34,165 bases of DNA from an uncultured Photobacterium sp. Its GTDB lineage: Bacteria > Pseudomonadota > Gammaproteobacteria > Enterobacterales > Vibrionaceae. Below are positions 20,574 through 29,906 of the stretch, piece after piece. The notes under the pieces are model-generated. The model saw only the letters and a list, made by a program, of their open reading frames with translations, did not search any database and was not told where the DNA came from. Position 1 is the stretch's first letter. Every line of letters begins with the position of its first letter. A program made the translations under genes and the position numbers. Where the stretch lies: the NCBI GenBank assembly GCA_947039525.1, contig CAMQZF010000006.1, forward strand, positions 1-34,165, given 5' to 3'.

Positions 20574-22116
20574 ATCGTTCTAAAGCAACTTGAGAGGCCA
20601 CTTGTTGTAAGACACGATCCATTGCACGATATCCCAACGCCTCAGCCAAATGGACCCGAGTAATGTGCGCATCCCCTGCCAAATCGGCAATGGTTCGTCC
20701 AACTTTGATAATTCGATGATAAGCCCGAATCGACAATCCTAAACGATGTAAAGCATTCTCTAAAAACTCAGCATCTATAATCTCTAGTGGGCAATCTTCT
20801 TCTAATTCACGCGAAGATAATTGCGCATTCACTTTCCCTCGCCGCTGCAACATGATCATTCGAGCTTTTTTTACTCTATCTCGTACCACCTCAGTTGAAT
20901 CACCACGATCTACAGTATCTGACTGAGCCAATGTTCCTTTTGGTAAGCAGGGAATTTCAATCGACATATCAAATCGATCCAAAAAAGGTCCAGACAAACG
21001 ATTTAAATAACGCAATACGGCTTGCGGGCGAGAGCGTGCTAATTCTCCTTCATAATGCCCCGTCGGGCTCGGATTAAGAGCACCGATCAATTGAAATCTG
21101 GCTGGAAAGGTGGTTTTTCTGGCGGCTCGTGAAATCGTAATTTCCCCAGACTCTAACGGTTCTCGTAAGGCATCTAATGTCGCTCGTGAGAACTCCGCCA
21201 TTTCATCCAAAAATAATAAACCATTATGTGCCAAGGATATTTCACCAGGCTTAGGTAAATGACCACCACCAATCAGTGCCGATAATGAACAAGAATGATG
21301 TGGCATTCGGAAAGGACGATGATGCCAATGTTGTAGCGAGAAGTGCCCATCCAGCAAAGATGAAATGGCGGCGGTTTCCAGCGACTCTTCTTCGGTCATT
21401 TCAGGAAGTAAATCCACAAGCCTTGCGGCTAACATGGTTTTTCCCGTTCCCGGTGGTCCTAGTAATAATAAATTGTGTCCGCCTGCCGCCGCGATCTCTA
21501 AGGCTCGCTTACCTTGGTATTGCCCAATAACATCTTGCAAATCTTGATATTTCGAAAAATTAGTGCTGACTTTTGGATCGCATTTCGCTTTTGGTAATTC
21601 GGTTTGATTATCTAAATGCGCACAAACTGCAGACAAGGAATCGGCAATTCGATGGTGATGACCACGAATGAGTGCCATTTCCTGTTCATTTCCTATCGGG
21701 GCAATCAAACAACCTTGATGTTGATGTACAGCTAATGCCGCAGACAGTCCTCCTGTCACTGGACGCAATTCACCAGATAAGGCCAATTCGCCAATAAACT
21801 CATAATCAACAAATGCTTCCAATGGAATTTGCCCCGACGCCGCCAAAATTCCCAGAGCGATGGGTAAATCAAACCGTCCACCCTCTTTTGGCAAATCGGC
21901 AGATGCTAAATTAACCGTAATGCGTCGACTTGGAAATTGAAAATTTGAATTAATGATTGCGCTACGAACCCTATCTCGTGCTTCTTTCACGGTTGTCTCC
22001 GCCAAACCAACCAACATAAAAGCCGGTAATCCTTGAGAAATATGAACTTCAATCGTGACATTTGGAGCATGAATCCCCACACAAGCTCGACTTTGTACAA
22101 TGGCTAAACTCATCAA
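20572..22116 (-). CDS. comM: Mg-chelatase-like AAA+ ATPase ComM (YifB)
   Basis: 514 aa; Lon-like N-terminal domain, NLLLLGPPGTGKTMLA Walker A, NGLLFLDEMAEF Walker B, C-terminal RAYHRIIKVGRTIADLAGDAHI. Confidence 0.96.
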   Translation of the reverse strand: MMSLAIVQSRACVGIHAPNVTIEVHISQGLPAFMLVGLAETTVKEARDRVRSAIINSNFQFPSRRITVNLASADLPKEGGRFDLPIALGILAASGQIPLEAFVDYEFIGELALSGELRPVTGGLSAALAVHQHQGCLIAPIGNEQEMALIRGHHHRIADSLSAVCAHLDNQTELPKAKCDPKVSTNFSKYQDLQDVIGQYQGKRALEIAAAGGHNLLLLGPPGTGKTMLAARLVDLLPEMTEEESLETAAISSLLDGHFSLQHWHHRPFRMPHHSCSLSALIGGGHLPKPGEISLAHNGLLFLDEMAEFSRATLDALREPLESGEITISRAARKTTFPARFQLIGALNPSPTGHYEGELARSRPQAVLRYLNRLSGPFLDRFDMSIEIPCLPKGTLAQSDTVDRGDSTEVVRDRVKKARMIMLQRRGKVNAQLSSRELEEDCPLEIIDAEFLENALHRLGLSIRAYHRIIKVGRTIADLAGDAHITRVHLAEALGYRAMDRVLQQVASQVALER

Positions 22117-22289
22117 CAGTCCTCTTATTCATAAAATTTAAAATAATTTGTTAGAAGAGTTTCACAATTGAATGGTTTTTGATGACATTTTGTGTAGTTA
22201 TGGTAAGTTTTTTGTTGTCAGGCAAAGAAATGCTGTGTTACCACTAGAAAGATCTGAAAAATGGATCATTTATTAAAGAAATAAGTGAT

Positions 22290-22376
22290 ATGTCACACAG
22301 CCGCATCACCAAGGTACAGACGATTATCGTCATTATCATCAAAAGATCACACCAATGGGAGCGGTTCGTCAGTTAA
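22290..22376 (+). CDS. ilvL: ilv operon leader peptide (IlvL-like), 28 aa
   Basis: ATG TCA CAC AGC CGC ATC ACC AAG GTA CAG ACG ATT ATC GTC ATT ATC ATC AAA AGA TCA CAC CAA TGG GAG CGG TTC GTC AGT TAA = MSHSRITKVQTIIVIIIKRSHQWERFVS. The IIVIII run precedes an intrinsic terminator and ilvG. Confidence 0.88.
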   Translation: MSHSRITKVQTIIVIIIKRSHQWERFVS

Positions 22377-22398
22377 TTCAGACTCACCACAAATGTTT

Positions 22399-22433
22399 AA
22401 AGCCCTCTGACGGCACAGTTCGAGGGCTTTTTT
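22399..22433 (+). terminator. ilv attenuator (intrinsic terminator)
   Basis: AAAGCCCTC-TGACGGCACAGTTC-GAGGGCTTT plus T-tract. A candidate alternative pairing is CGTCAG (22367-22372) with CTGACG (22407-22412). Confidence 0.88.
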
Positions 22434-22475
22434 CAATAATAAGAATGACATCACCGCAACAAGGAAGGAGCAGGG

Positions 22476-24131
22476 ATGACAGGAGCAGAATTCGTTGTAA
22501 AAACACTGCAAAATAATGGACATCATTATGTGTTTGGTTACCCAGGTGGTGCCATCATGCCAATTTATGATGCACTTTATGGGCAACAAATCGAACACAT
22601 CTTATGTCGTCATGAACAAGGTGCAGCCATGGCCGCTATTGGCTATGCTCGTGCAAGTAAAAGTGTTGGTATTTGTTTTGCAACGTCAGGTCCAGGTGCA
22701 ACAAACTTAATAACAGGTTTGGCCGATGCCATGATGGATTCAATTCCCATTGTGGCGATCACGGGACAAGTCGCCAGTTCATTAATCGGAACCGATGCTT
22801 TTCAAGAAATTGATGTCTTAGGTCTTTCACTCGCCTGTACCAAACACAGCTTTCTTGTTACTGATCCAGAGCAATTGCCTTACATCATGGAAGAAGCTTT
22901 TAAACTGGCACAGGCAGGACGCCCAGGCCCAGTCTTAATTGATATTGCCAAAGATGTGCAATTGGCTGAGATTCCAGAAAGTGCGTTAGTGTCTTCTTTT
23001 TTTCCTCTCGATAATCATACTATTGTACCTGAGCTGACTATTCAGAAAGCCAATCATTTATTAGCACAAAGTCAGCGTCCTATATTGTATTTAGGCGGTG
23101 GAATAGTATTAGACGATGCTGTTGAAGTCGTTCGTGAATTTACTCGTCATAGCCAGATTCCAGCTGTTTCAACCTTAAAAGGCTTGGGTGTTTTACAGAA
23201 TGATTATCCGTATTATCTGGGCATGCTAGGTATGCACGGCACCCGAATCGCTAACTTAGCCGTACAGGATTGTGATTTATTAATGGTAGTCGGTGCGCGC
23301 TTTGATGATCGGGTTACTGGCAAATTGGATGAGTTTGCGCCCAATGCGCGCATCATTCACATTGATATTGATGCCGCCGAACTGAACAAACTGCGCCAAA
23401 CTCATGTGGCTCTACAAGGCTCTATCCGAGTCATTTTACCGCAATTAACAGAATGTCTCGAAATTGCAGACTGGCAAAGCCATATCCTTTCAGAAAAAAT
23501 AAAACACGCTTGGCCTTATGATCATCCTGGGCACGCTATTTATGCGCCGAGTTTATTAAAAACATTGTCAGAGCGCATGCCAAATACCGCGATAATCAGT
23601 ACCGATGTTGGGCAACATCAAATGTGGGCAGCACAACATATTGATCATCAAGCTCCAGAGAACTTTTTAACGTCTGCTGGGCTTGGCACTATGGGGTTTG
23701 GTTTACCAGCTGCGATTGGTGCTCAATTTTCACGTCCCGATCATCAAAGTATTGTGATCTCAGGGGATGGATCCATCATGATGAACATCCAAGAACTAAC
23801 CACGATTAAACGTTTTAACTTACCAGTAAAAATCATTCTATTGGATAATCAACGTCTGGGTATGGTTCGCCAATGGCAAGAGCTGTTCTTCGATAGGCGC
23901 TACAGTGAAACCATTTTAAATGACAACCCCGACTTTATTGCGCTTGCTCAAGCTTTTGATATTGAAGGCCAAACGATCACCACCAAAGCCGAAGTTTCTG
24001 CTGCTTTAAATGCCTTATTGCAAAGTGATCGAGCTTACTTTTTGCATGTGGTGATTTCAGAACAAGAAAATGTATGGCCCTTAGTACCGCCAAATACCGC
24101 CAATCAACACATGATGGAGGGCTCGCAATGA
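22476..24131 (+). CDS. ilvG: Acetolactate synthase isozyme II large subunit
   Basis: 551 aa uninterrupted ThDP enzyme; [90 protein letters not shown]. Confidence 0.97.
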   Translation: MTGAEFVVKTLQNNGHHYVFGYPGGAIMPIYDALYGQQIEHILCRHEQGAAMAAIGYARASKSVGICFATSGPGATNLITGLADAMMDSIPIVAITGQVASSLIGTDAFQEIDVLGLSLACTKHSFLVTDPEQLPYIMEEAFKLAQAGRPGPVLIDIAKDVQLAEIPESALVSSFFPLDNHTIVPELTIQKANHLLAQSQRPILYLGGGIVLDDAVEVVREFTRHSQIPAVSTLKGLGVLQNDYPYYLGMLGMHGTRIANLAVQDCDLLMVVGARFDDRVTGKLDEFAPNARIIHIDIDAAELNKLRQTHVALQGSIRVILPQLTECLEIADWQSHILSEKIKHAWPYDHPGHAIYAPSLLKTLSERMPNTAIISTDVGQHQMWAAQHIDHQAPENFLTSAGLGTMGFGLPAAIGAQFSRPDHQSIVISGDGSIMMNIQELTTIKRFNLPVKIILLDNQRLGMVRQWQELFFDRRYSETILNDNPDFIALAQAFDIEGQTITTKAEVSAALNALLQSDRAYFLHVVISEQENVWPLVPPNTANQHMMEGSQ

Positions 24132-24397
24132 AGCATCATGTACACATTCAAGCACAATCGCAGCCTGAGCTGATTGAACGCCTCTTTCGAGTTATTCGCC
24201 ATCGCGGTTTTTTGGCAACCGAATGTCACTTTCAACAAGAATCTAATGAAACACAAATCAAAGTGACCGTATCAAGCCAACGTTCTATTTCATTACTTAT
24301 TAATCAATTAAGAAAACAATGGGGAGTCATTGACGTACAGTGTCAATCCATATCCATCGCTTCCGACTCTCATGACGAATTAAGGACAATATCATGA
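24128..24397 (+). CDS. ilvM: Acetolactate synthase isozyme II small (ACT) subunit; start moved from 24074
   Basis: [37 protein letters not shown]..., ATGA overlap with ilvG. Confidence 0.93.
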   Translation: MKHHVHIQAQSQPELIERLFRVIRHRGFLATECHFQQESNETQIKVTVSSQRSISLLINQLRKQWGVIDVQCQSISIASDSHDELRTIS

Positions 24398-25326
24398 CAA
24401 ATCACGCTCAATACATCTGGTTCAACGGCAAATTAGTGCCTTGGCAAGACGCACAAGTTCACGTATTAACGCATGCTCTGCACTATGGTACGTCGGTTTT
24501 TGAAGGCGTGCGTTGTTACGACACGCCTAATGGTCCGGTTGTTTTCCGTCATAAAGAACACATGTCGCGTCTAAAAGATTCTGCCAAAATCTATCGCTTT
24601 CCGATCCCGTACAGCGTGGATGAATTGATGGAGGCTTGTCGCGAAACACTGCGTCAAAACCAATTGACCTCGGCTTATATTCGTCCATTAGCGTTTGTTC
24701 CGAATGTCGGCTTGGGGGTTTGTCCACCAAATGGAACCGAAATGGAATTGATCATTGCGGCTTTTTCTTGGGGATCCTATTTAGGTGAAGAAGCGCTCGC
24801 TAATGGTGTCGATGCTATGGTTTCCAGTTGGAATCGTGCCGCGCCGAATACCATTCCAACCGCTGCAAAAGCAGGAGGCAATTACCTGTCTTCTTTATTA
24901 GTGGGTGGTGAAGCACGTCGACACGGCTACGCAGAAGGCATCGCTCTTGATGTTCGAGGCTACTTATCCGAAGGCGCAGGAGAGAACCTATTCATTATTA
25001 AAAATGGCATTGTATCGACTCCGCCTGCAACCAGTGCAATTCTTCCTGGCATCACTCGTGATTCCATTACTATTCTAGCGAAAGAAATGGGCTACGAAGT
25101 ACGTGAGGAGAATATCGCTCGCGAAGCTTTATATTTGGCGGATGAAATTTTCATGACGGGCACTGCGGCTGAAATCGTCCCCGTTCGTAGTGTCGATCAA
25201 ATCACCATTGGTGAAGGTAAACGCGGTCCAATTACTGAACGTTTACAAAGTGCCTTTTTTGGTCTGTTTAATGGTGAGACAGAAGACAAATGGGGTTGGT
25301 TGGATCCCGTTTATCCAACAAAGTAA
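24394..25326 (+). CDS. ilvE: Branched-chain amino acid aminotransferase
   Basis: 310 aa class IV PLP; YIWFNGKLVPWQDAQVHVLTHALHYGTSVFEGVRCY, EGAGENLFIIKNGIVSTPP. ATGA overlap with ilvM. Confidence 0.98.
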   Translation: MTNHAQYIWFNGKLVPWQDAQVHVLTHALHYGTSVFEGVRCYDTPNGPVVFRHKEHMSRLKDSAKIYRFPIPYSVDELMEACRETLRQNQLTSAYIRPLAFVPNVGLGVCPPNGTEMELIIAAFSWGSYLGEEALANGVDAMVSSWNRAAPNTIPTAAKAGGNYLSSLLVGGEARRHGYAEGIALDVRGYLSEGAGENLFIIKNGIVSTPPATSAILPGITRDSITILAKEMGYEVREENIAREALYLADEIFMTGTAAEIVPVRSVDQITIGEGKRGPITERLQSAFFGLFNGETEDKWGWLDPVYPTK

Positions 25327-25355
25327 TCTAACAACAAGATAATTAATGATTATTA

Positions 25356-25385
25356 ACGTTCAAGTTGTAATGGCAACTTGAACGT
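25356..25385. repeat. Perfect 12-bp-arm stem-loop in the ilvE-ilvD intergenic gap
   Basis: ACGTTCAAGTTG-TAATGG-CAACTTGAACGT; no downstream T-tract. Confidence 0.95.
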
Positions 25386-25405
25386 AAAAACAAAGGAATT
25401 GTTTT

Positions 25406-27247
25406 ATGCCGATTTACCGTTCTGCAACCACAACTCATGGTCGAAATATGGCTGGTGCCCGCGCATTATGGCGTGCAACGGGTGTCAAAGATGAGGATTT
25501 TGGTAAACCTATTATTGCGGTTGTAAACTCATTTACCCAATTTGTTCCCGGTCATGTCCATCTTAAAGATTTGGGTCAGTTGGTCGCCTCTGAAATAGAG
25601 CAAGCGGGTGGCATTGCCAAAGAGTTCAATACCATTGCTGTTGATGATGGAATCGCGATGGGGCATGGCGGGATGCTGTATTCATTACCATCACGCGAAT
25701 TAATTGCCGATTCGGTCGAATACATGGTAAATGCACACTGTGCCGATGCCATGGTCTGTATCTCTAATTGCGATAAAATCACCCCGGGAATGTTAATGGC
25801 GTCACTGCGTCTGAATATCCCTGTGATTTTTGTTTCCGGCGGACCTATGGAAGCTGGAAAAACCAAACTATCGGATCAAATTATTAAGCTGGATCTGGTC
25901 GATGCCATGATTCAAGGGGCAGACCCCACAGTATCTGACGAACAAAGCGAGCAAATAGAACGATCCGCCTGTCCAACGTGTGGATCTTGCTCTGGTATGT
26001 TCACTGCTAACTCAATGAATTGCCTAACAGAAGCTCTCGGACTCAGCCAACCGGGTAATGGTTCGCTATTGGCCACACACTCGGATCGTGAAGCACTCTT
26101 CCGCCGAGCAGGTCAACGCATTGTCGAGCTAACAAAACGTTATTACTTGAATGACGATGAAACAGCATTGCCTCGTCAAATCGCCAATAAAAAAGCCTTT
26201 GAAAATGCCATGGCATTAGACATTGCAATGGGTGGTTCCACCAATACTGTCTTACACTTATTGGCAGCCGCCCAAGAAGGTGAGATTGACTTTACGATGG
26301 AAGACATCGATCTCATGTCTCGTCGTGTGCCGCATTTATGTAAAGTTGCCCCTTCGACTCAAAAGTATCACATGGAAGACGTCCACAGAGCTGGAGGGGT
26401 TTATGCCCTTTTAGGGGAATTGGATCGTGCCCAATTATTGCATACCGATACCCCAACCGTTTTAGGAAAACCGTTATCTGAAGCGCTAAAAGAATACGAC
26501 ATCGTTCAGACTCAATCAGAAGAAATTAAAACCTTTTTCCGTGCGGGCCCTGCTGGCGTTCGAACCACTCAAGCGTTCTCTCAAAGCTGCCGTTGGGATA
26601 CGTTAGACGATGATCGAGAAAATGGCTGTATTCGCCATCATAATTTCGCATTCAGTCAAGATGGCGGGTTGGCGGTGCTGTCCGGCAATATCGCATTAAA
26701 TGGCTGTATTGTTAAAACAGCTGGCGTTGATGACGATAATTTAACCTTTACTGGTCCTGCTATTGTCTTTGAAAGCCAAGATACGGCAGTTGAAGCTATT
26801 TTAAATGGTGTAGTGAAAGCCGGTGATGTCGTCGTCATTCGTTACGAAGGCCCGAAAGGTGGTCCGGGTATGCAAGAAATGTTGTACCCAACTACTTATT
26901 TAAAATCCATGGGACTCGGAAAATCGTGTGCATTAATTACGGATGGGCGTTTTTCTGGTGGCACAAGTGGACTATCCATCGGACATGTTTCGCCTGAAGC
27001 AGCCAGTGGAGGTACCATTGGATTAATTGAAAATGGCGATCAAATTGAAATTGATATTCCGACTCGTCGCATTCAATTGATGGTCGAAGAGCAAGAATTG
27101 GCTCAACGTCGAGAAAAGGCCGATGTCCGAGGCTGGAAACCCTTAGATCGTCAACGTAGTGTCTCTTTGGCACTCAAAGCTTACGCTAATCTCGCAACCA
27201 GTGCCGATAAAGGCGCAGTGCGCGATAAAAGTAAATTAGAAGGGTAA
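25406..27247 (+). CDS. ilvD: Dihydroxy-acid dehydratase
   Basis: 613 aa; [86 protein letters not shown]. Confidence 0.98.
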   Translation: MPIYRSATTTHGRNMAGARALWRATGVKDEDFGKPIIAVVNSFTQFVPGHVHLKDLGQLVASEIEQAGGIAKEFNTIAVDDGIAMGHGGMLYSLPSRELIADSVEYMVNAHCADAMVCISNCDKITPGMLMASLRLNIPVIFVSGGPMEAGKTKLSDQIIKLDLVDAMIQGADPTVSDEQSEQIERSACPTCGSCSGMFTANSMNCLTEALGLSQPGNGSLLATHSDREALFRRAGQRIVELTKRYYLNDDETALPRQIANKKAFENAMALDIAMGGSTNTVLHLLAAAQEGEIDFTMEDIDLMSRRVPHLCKVAPSTQKYHMEDVHRAGGVYALLGELDRAQLLHTDTPTVLGKPLSEALKEYDIVQTQSEEIKTFFRAGPAGVRTTQAFSQSCRWDTLDDDRENGCIRHHNFAFSQDGGLAVLSGNIALNGCIVKTAGVDDDNLTFTGPAIVFESQDTAVEAILNGVVKAGDVVVIRYEGPKGGPGMQEMLYPTTYLKSMGLGKSCALITDGRFSGGTSGLSIGHVSPEAASGGTIGLIENGDQIEIDIPTRRIQLMVEEQELAQRREKADVRGWKPLDRQRSVSLALKAYANLATSADKGAVRDKSKLEG

Positions 27248-27250
27248 TTT

Positions 27251-28801
27251 ATGTCATTGATGACAACTTCAACGGATCCTGTCATGACAGGATCCGATTA
27301 TTTACGAGATATTCTAAGAGCTCCCATTTATGACGTTGCCATCACATCTCCCTTACAGCCGATGGCGCGTTTGTCAGCCCGCTTACATAATCGTGTTCAA
27401 TTAAAGCGAGAAGATCGACAACCGGTACACTCCTTCAAATTGCGCGGGGCATATAACATGATGGCGCAGTTATCCAGCCAACAAAAAACAGCTGGAATTA
27501 TTACTGCCTCAGCAGGAAATCATGCACAAGGTGTCGCGTTATCCGGTCAAGTATTGCAAGTGCAATCCACCATTGTCATGCCACTCACTACTCCCGATAT
27601 CAAAGTGGATGCGGTTAGAAACTTAGGTGGCACGGTTGTTTTGCATGGCAATAACTTTGATGAAGCAAAAGCTCATGCCATGGCACTCTCTGAACAACAC
27701 AATTACACTTTTATTCCTCCCTTTGATCACCCATCGATTATTGCAGGTCAAGGCACCATCGGAATGGAATTATTACAACAAAATAGCCATTTGGATTATG
27801 TGTTTGTGCCTGTCGGCGGAGGTGGTTTAGCAGCAGGTATTTCAGTTTTACTTAAGCAATTAATGCCGAATATCAAAGTCATCGGAGTTGAAGCTGCAGA
27901 CTCAGCTTGCCTACGAGCAGCTTTAGATGCTGGTCACCCAACAAACCTAACGCATGTCGGTATGTTTGCTGATGGCGTCGCAGTGAAACGAATTGGCGAC
28001 GAAACATTTCGAATATGCCAAACCTATTTAGACGACTCAATCACTGTCAGTAGCGATGAAATATGTGCAGCGGTTAAAGATATTTTTGAGGATACTCGCG
28101 CCATCGCTGAGCCTTCAGGGGCTCTGGCATTAGCGGGATTAAAAAAATATGTCGATGATCATCAATTGAAAGATCAACAGCTAGCCACCATTTTATCTGG
28201 CGCTAACGTCAACTTTCATGGTTTACGCTATGTTTCAGAACGCTGTGAATTAGGTGAAAAACGCGAAGGATTATTGGCCATTACGATTCCAGAACAACAG
28301 GGATCCTTTCTGAGACTCTGCACGCAATTAGGGGGTCGAGCTGTGACGGAATTTAATTATCGTTATAGTGATAAAGATAAAGCTAATGTGTTTGTCGGGA
28401 TCCGCTTACAATACGGGCAAGAGGAATTGGAGACGATCATTGATGATCTTCAGAAAAATAACCATTCCGTAAAAGATCTTTCCGATAATGAACTTGCGAA
28501 AGTCCACATTCGCTACATGATTGGTGGTCGCCCATCAAAAGTGCTCAATGAACACTTATACAGTTTTGAATTTCCGGAATATCCCGGTGCTTTAATGACG
28601 TTTTTAACCACATTAGGCACACGTTGGAACATCAGTTTATTTAATTACCGCAATCATGGAGCTGATTATGGACGTGTACTCTGTGGTTTTGAGTTTGATG
28701 ATTCTGAATCCTCGTCTTTCCATAGCCATTTGGCTCAGTTAGGATACAAATGGAAAGAGGAAACAAACAACCCTGCCTATCGTTTTTTTCTCGCGGACTG
28801 A
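27251..28801 (+). CDS. ilvA: Threonine ammonia-lyase (biosynthetic)
   Basis: 516 aa; RLHNRVQLKREDRQPVHSFKLRGAYNMM, ASAGNHAQGVA, PVGGGGLAAGI, C-terminal ACT-like regulatory domains. Confidence 0.98.
   Translation: MSLMTTSTDPVMTGSDYLRDILRAPIYDVAITSPLQPMARLSARLHNRVQLKREDRQPVHSFKLRGAYNMMAQLSSQQKTAGIITASAGNHAQGVALSGQVLQVQSTIVMPLTTPDIKVDAVRNLGGTVVLHGNNFDEAKAHAMALSEQHNYTFIPPFDHPSIIAGQGTIGMELLQQNSHLDYVFVPVGGGGLAAGISVLLKQLMPNIKVIGVEAADSACLRAALDAGHPTNLTHVGMFADGVAVKRIGDETFRICQTYLDDSITVSSDEICAAVKDIFEDTRAIAEPSGALALAGLKKYVDDHQLKDQQLATILSGANVNFHGLRYVSERCELGEKREGLLAITIPEQQGSFLRLCTQLGGRAVTEFNYRYSDKDKANVFVGIRLQYGQEELETIIDDLQKNNHSVKDLSDNELAKVHIRYMIGGRPSKVLNEHLYSFEFPEYPGALMTFLTTLGTRWNISLFNYRNHGADYGRVLCGFEFDDSESSSFHSHLAQLGYKWKEETNNPAYRFFLAD
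27273..27296. repeat. Perfect 24-bp palindrome in the first codons of ilvA
   Basis: CGGATCCTGTCATGACAGGATCCG is identical to its reverse complement. Confidence 0.97.
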
Positions 28802-28838
28802 TTTCTCTAACCAACAAATCATTCCACTACTGAAGATT

Positions 28839-28868
28839 GACCACGTGCTCACACGTGGTCTTATTATT
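28839..28868 (+). terminator. Probable terminator of the ilv operon
   Basis: GACCACGTG-CTCA-CACGTGGTC followed by TTATTATT. Confidence 0.7.
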
Positions 28869-28875
28869 GATAATC

Positions 28876-29220
28876 TTACTTATAATTATCTTGCAACGCC
28901 TTCAATGCTTCACATTGTTGATGCATAAAACCATGGCGGACAGAATTAGGTAATTCGGTTATTTGTGCTAAAAAACGCTCGTATTCTTGAGCCTCTTCTA
29001 AGTCGCTCAACATGGGAAAAATAAACCATAAAAGCGAGCAATCTGTCACTTCAGCAATGTCAGCCAATGTAGAGATACGTGGATTACTTCTTCCAGCTTC
29101 TAAATCTAAATACGTTTGACGAGCCATATGCAGTGCTTTGGCTATTTTGACTTGTGATAATCCAGCTTTTATTCGTGCTTCTCGAATCTTTAAACTCAAA
29201 TGATATTGCTGATTGCTCAT
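28876..29220 (-). CDS. XRE family helix-turn-helix transcriptional regulator (paralog 1)
   Basis: 114 aa; KIREARIKAGLSQVKIAKALHMARQTYLDLEAGRSNPRISTLADIAEVT. Confidence 0.88.
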   Translation of the reverse strand: MSNQQYHLSLKIREARIKAGLSQVKIAKALHMARQTYLDLEAGRSNPRISTLADIAEVTDCSLLWFIFPMLSDLEEAQEYERFLAQITELPNSVRHGFMHQQCEALKALQDNYK

Positions 29221-29333
29221 TTGAAATACCGTTACCTGTGGTGTCCATTAATCAGGCGCCATACGCTATGCTTCTTTAAATCATGATACAGAAATAAGAC
29301 TGAAAAATGTGAACTCAAGACATCAAAGCATTG

Positions 29334-29363
29334 AAAAAAAGACAAGACAGCCAAGGATTGTCT
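29334..29363 (-). terminator. Possible intrinsic terminator of XRE paralog 2
   Basis: Minus strand AGACAA-TCCTTGGCTGTC-TTGTCT followed by a T-tract (plus-strand A-run 29334-29340). Confidence 0.55.
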
Positions 29364-29381
29364 AATAAAACAGACACCCAT

Positions 29382-29777
29382 TTAACGGTTTTTCTGGATT
29401 AAAGCTTGAGTATAATCAGCCATAAATTCTGCTAAATTAATGCTTTGTTGTAAAATCACATGTCGAGCTGAATGTGGCAATCGGCTAAAGTGTTGCAATA
29501 ACACATCAATTTCTTCTTTATATTGGCTCTCTAATATTTCTAACCCTTTATCACCGTAAATAAACCATGTTAACGGGCGCTCAGTGATCTCTGCAATTTC
29601 AGATAACATCCGAACTTTTGGTTCGGTTTTCCCACTTTCCAGATCCAAGTACGTTTGACGAGCCACTTCTAAGCGATTGGCCATATACACTTGCGTTAAA
29701 CCTTTCCACTCACGTGCTTCTTTGATTCGTTCAGCCATTTTATTTTTGCTGTCCATATCTTGTCTCTTCCTTGTCAA
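29382..29777 (-). CDS. XRE family helix-turn-helix transcriptional regulator (paralog 2); true start may be 29756
   Basis: 131 aa; RIKEAREWKGLTQVYMANRLEVARQTYLDLESGKTEPKVRMLSEIAEITERPLTWFIYGDKG. Confidence 0.88.
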   Translation of the reverse strand: MTRKRQDMDSKNKMAERIKEAREWKGLTQVYMANRLEVARQTYLDLESGKTEPKVRMLSEIAEITERPLTWFIYGDKGLEILESQYKEEIDVLLQHFSRLPHSARHVILQQSINLAEFMADYTQALIQKNR

Positions 29778-29906
29778 CCTCGTTCTATGAGATCCACATG
29801 CACAAGATACGCCAACGATAAAGAAGGCTTATCGCTGACGAAGACTGAGTTTTTGTTTTGAATATAAATTTGCTTTGCAGAACGCTGTACCTATCTGAAA
29901 TTGCAA

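Noticed and set aside
22347-22598. 83-aa minus-strand ORF across the ilv leader and ilvG start
   Set aside because: Antisense to the attenuator and the conserved IlvG N-terminus; no family resemblance.
22476-24131. Possible ilvG frameshift as in E. coli K-12
   Set aside because: The IlvG frame is uninterrupted for 551 aa with all ThDP motifs, so the gene looks intact.
28876-29777. Toxin-antitoxin or phage-repressor module around the XRE genes
   Set aside because: No toxin-sized partner ORF (RelE/HigB/HipA-like) and no integrase or phage genes are adjacent; the two genes are paralogs of one another.
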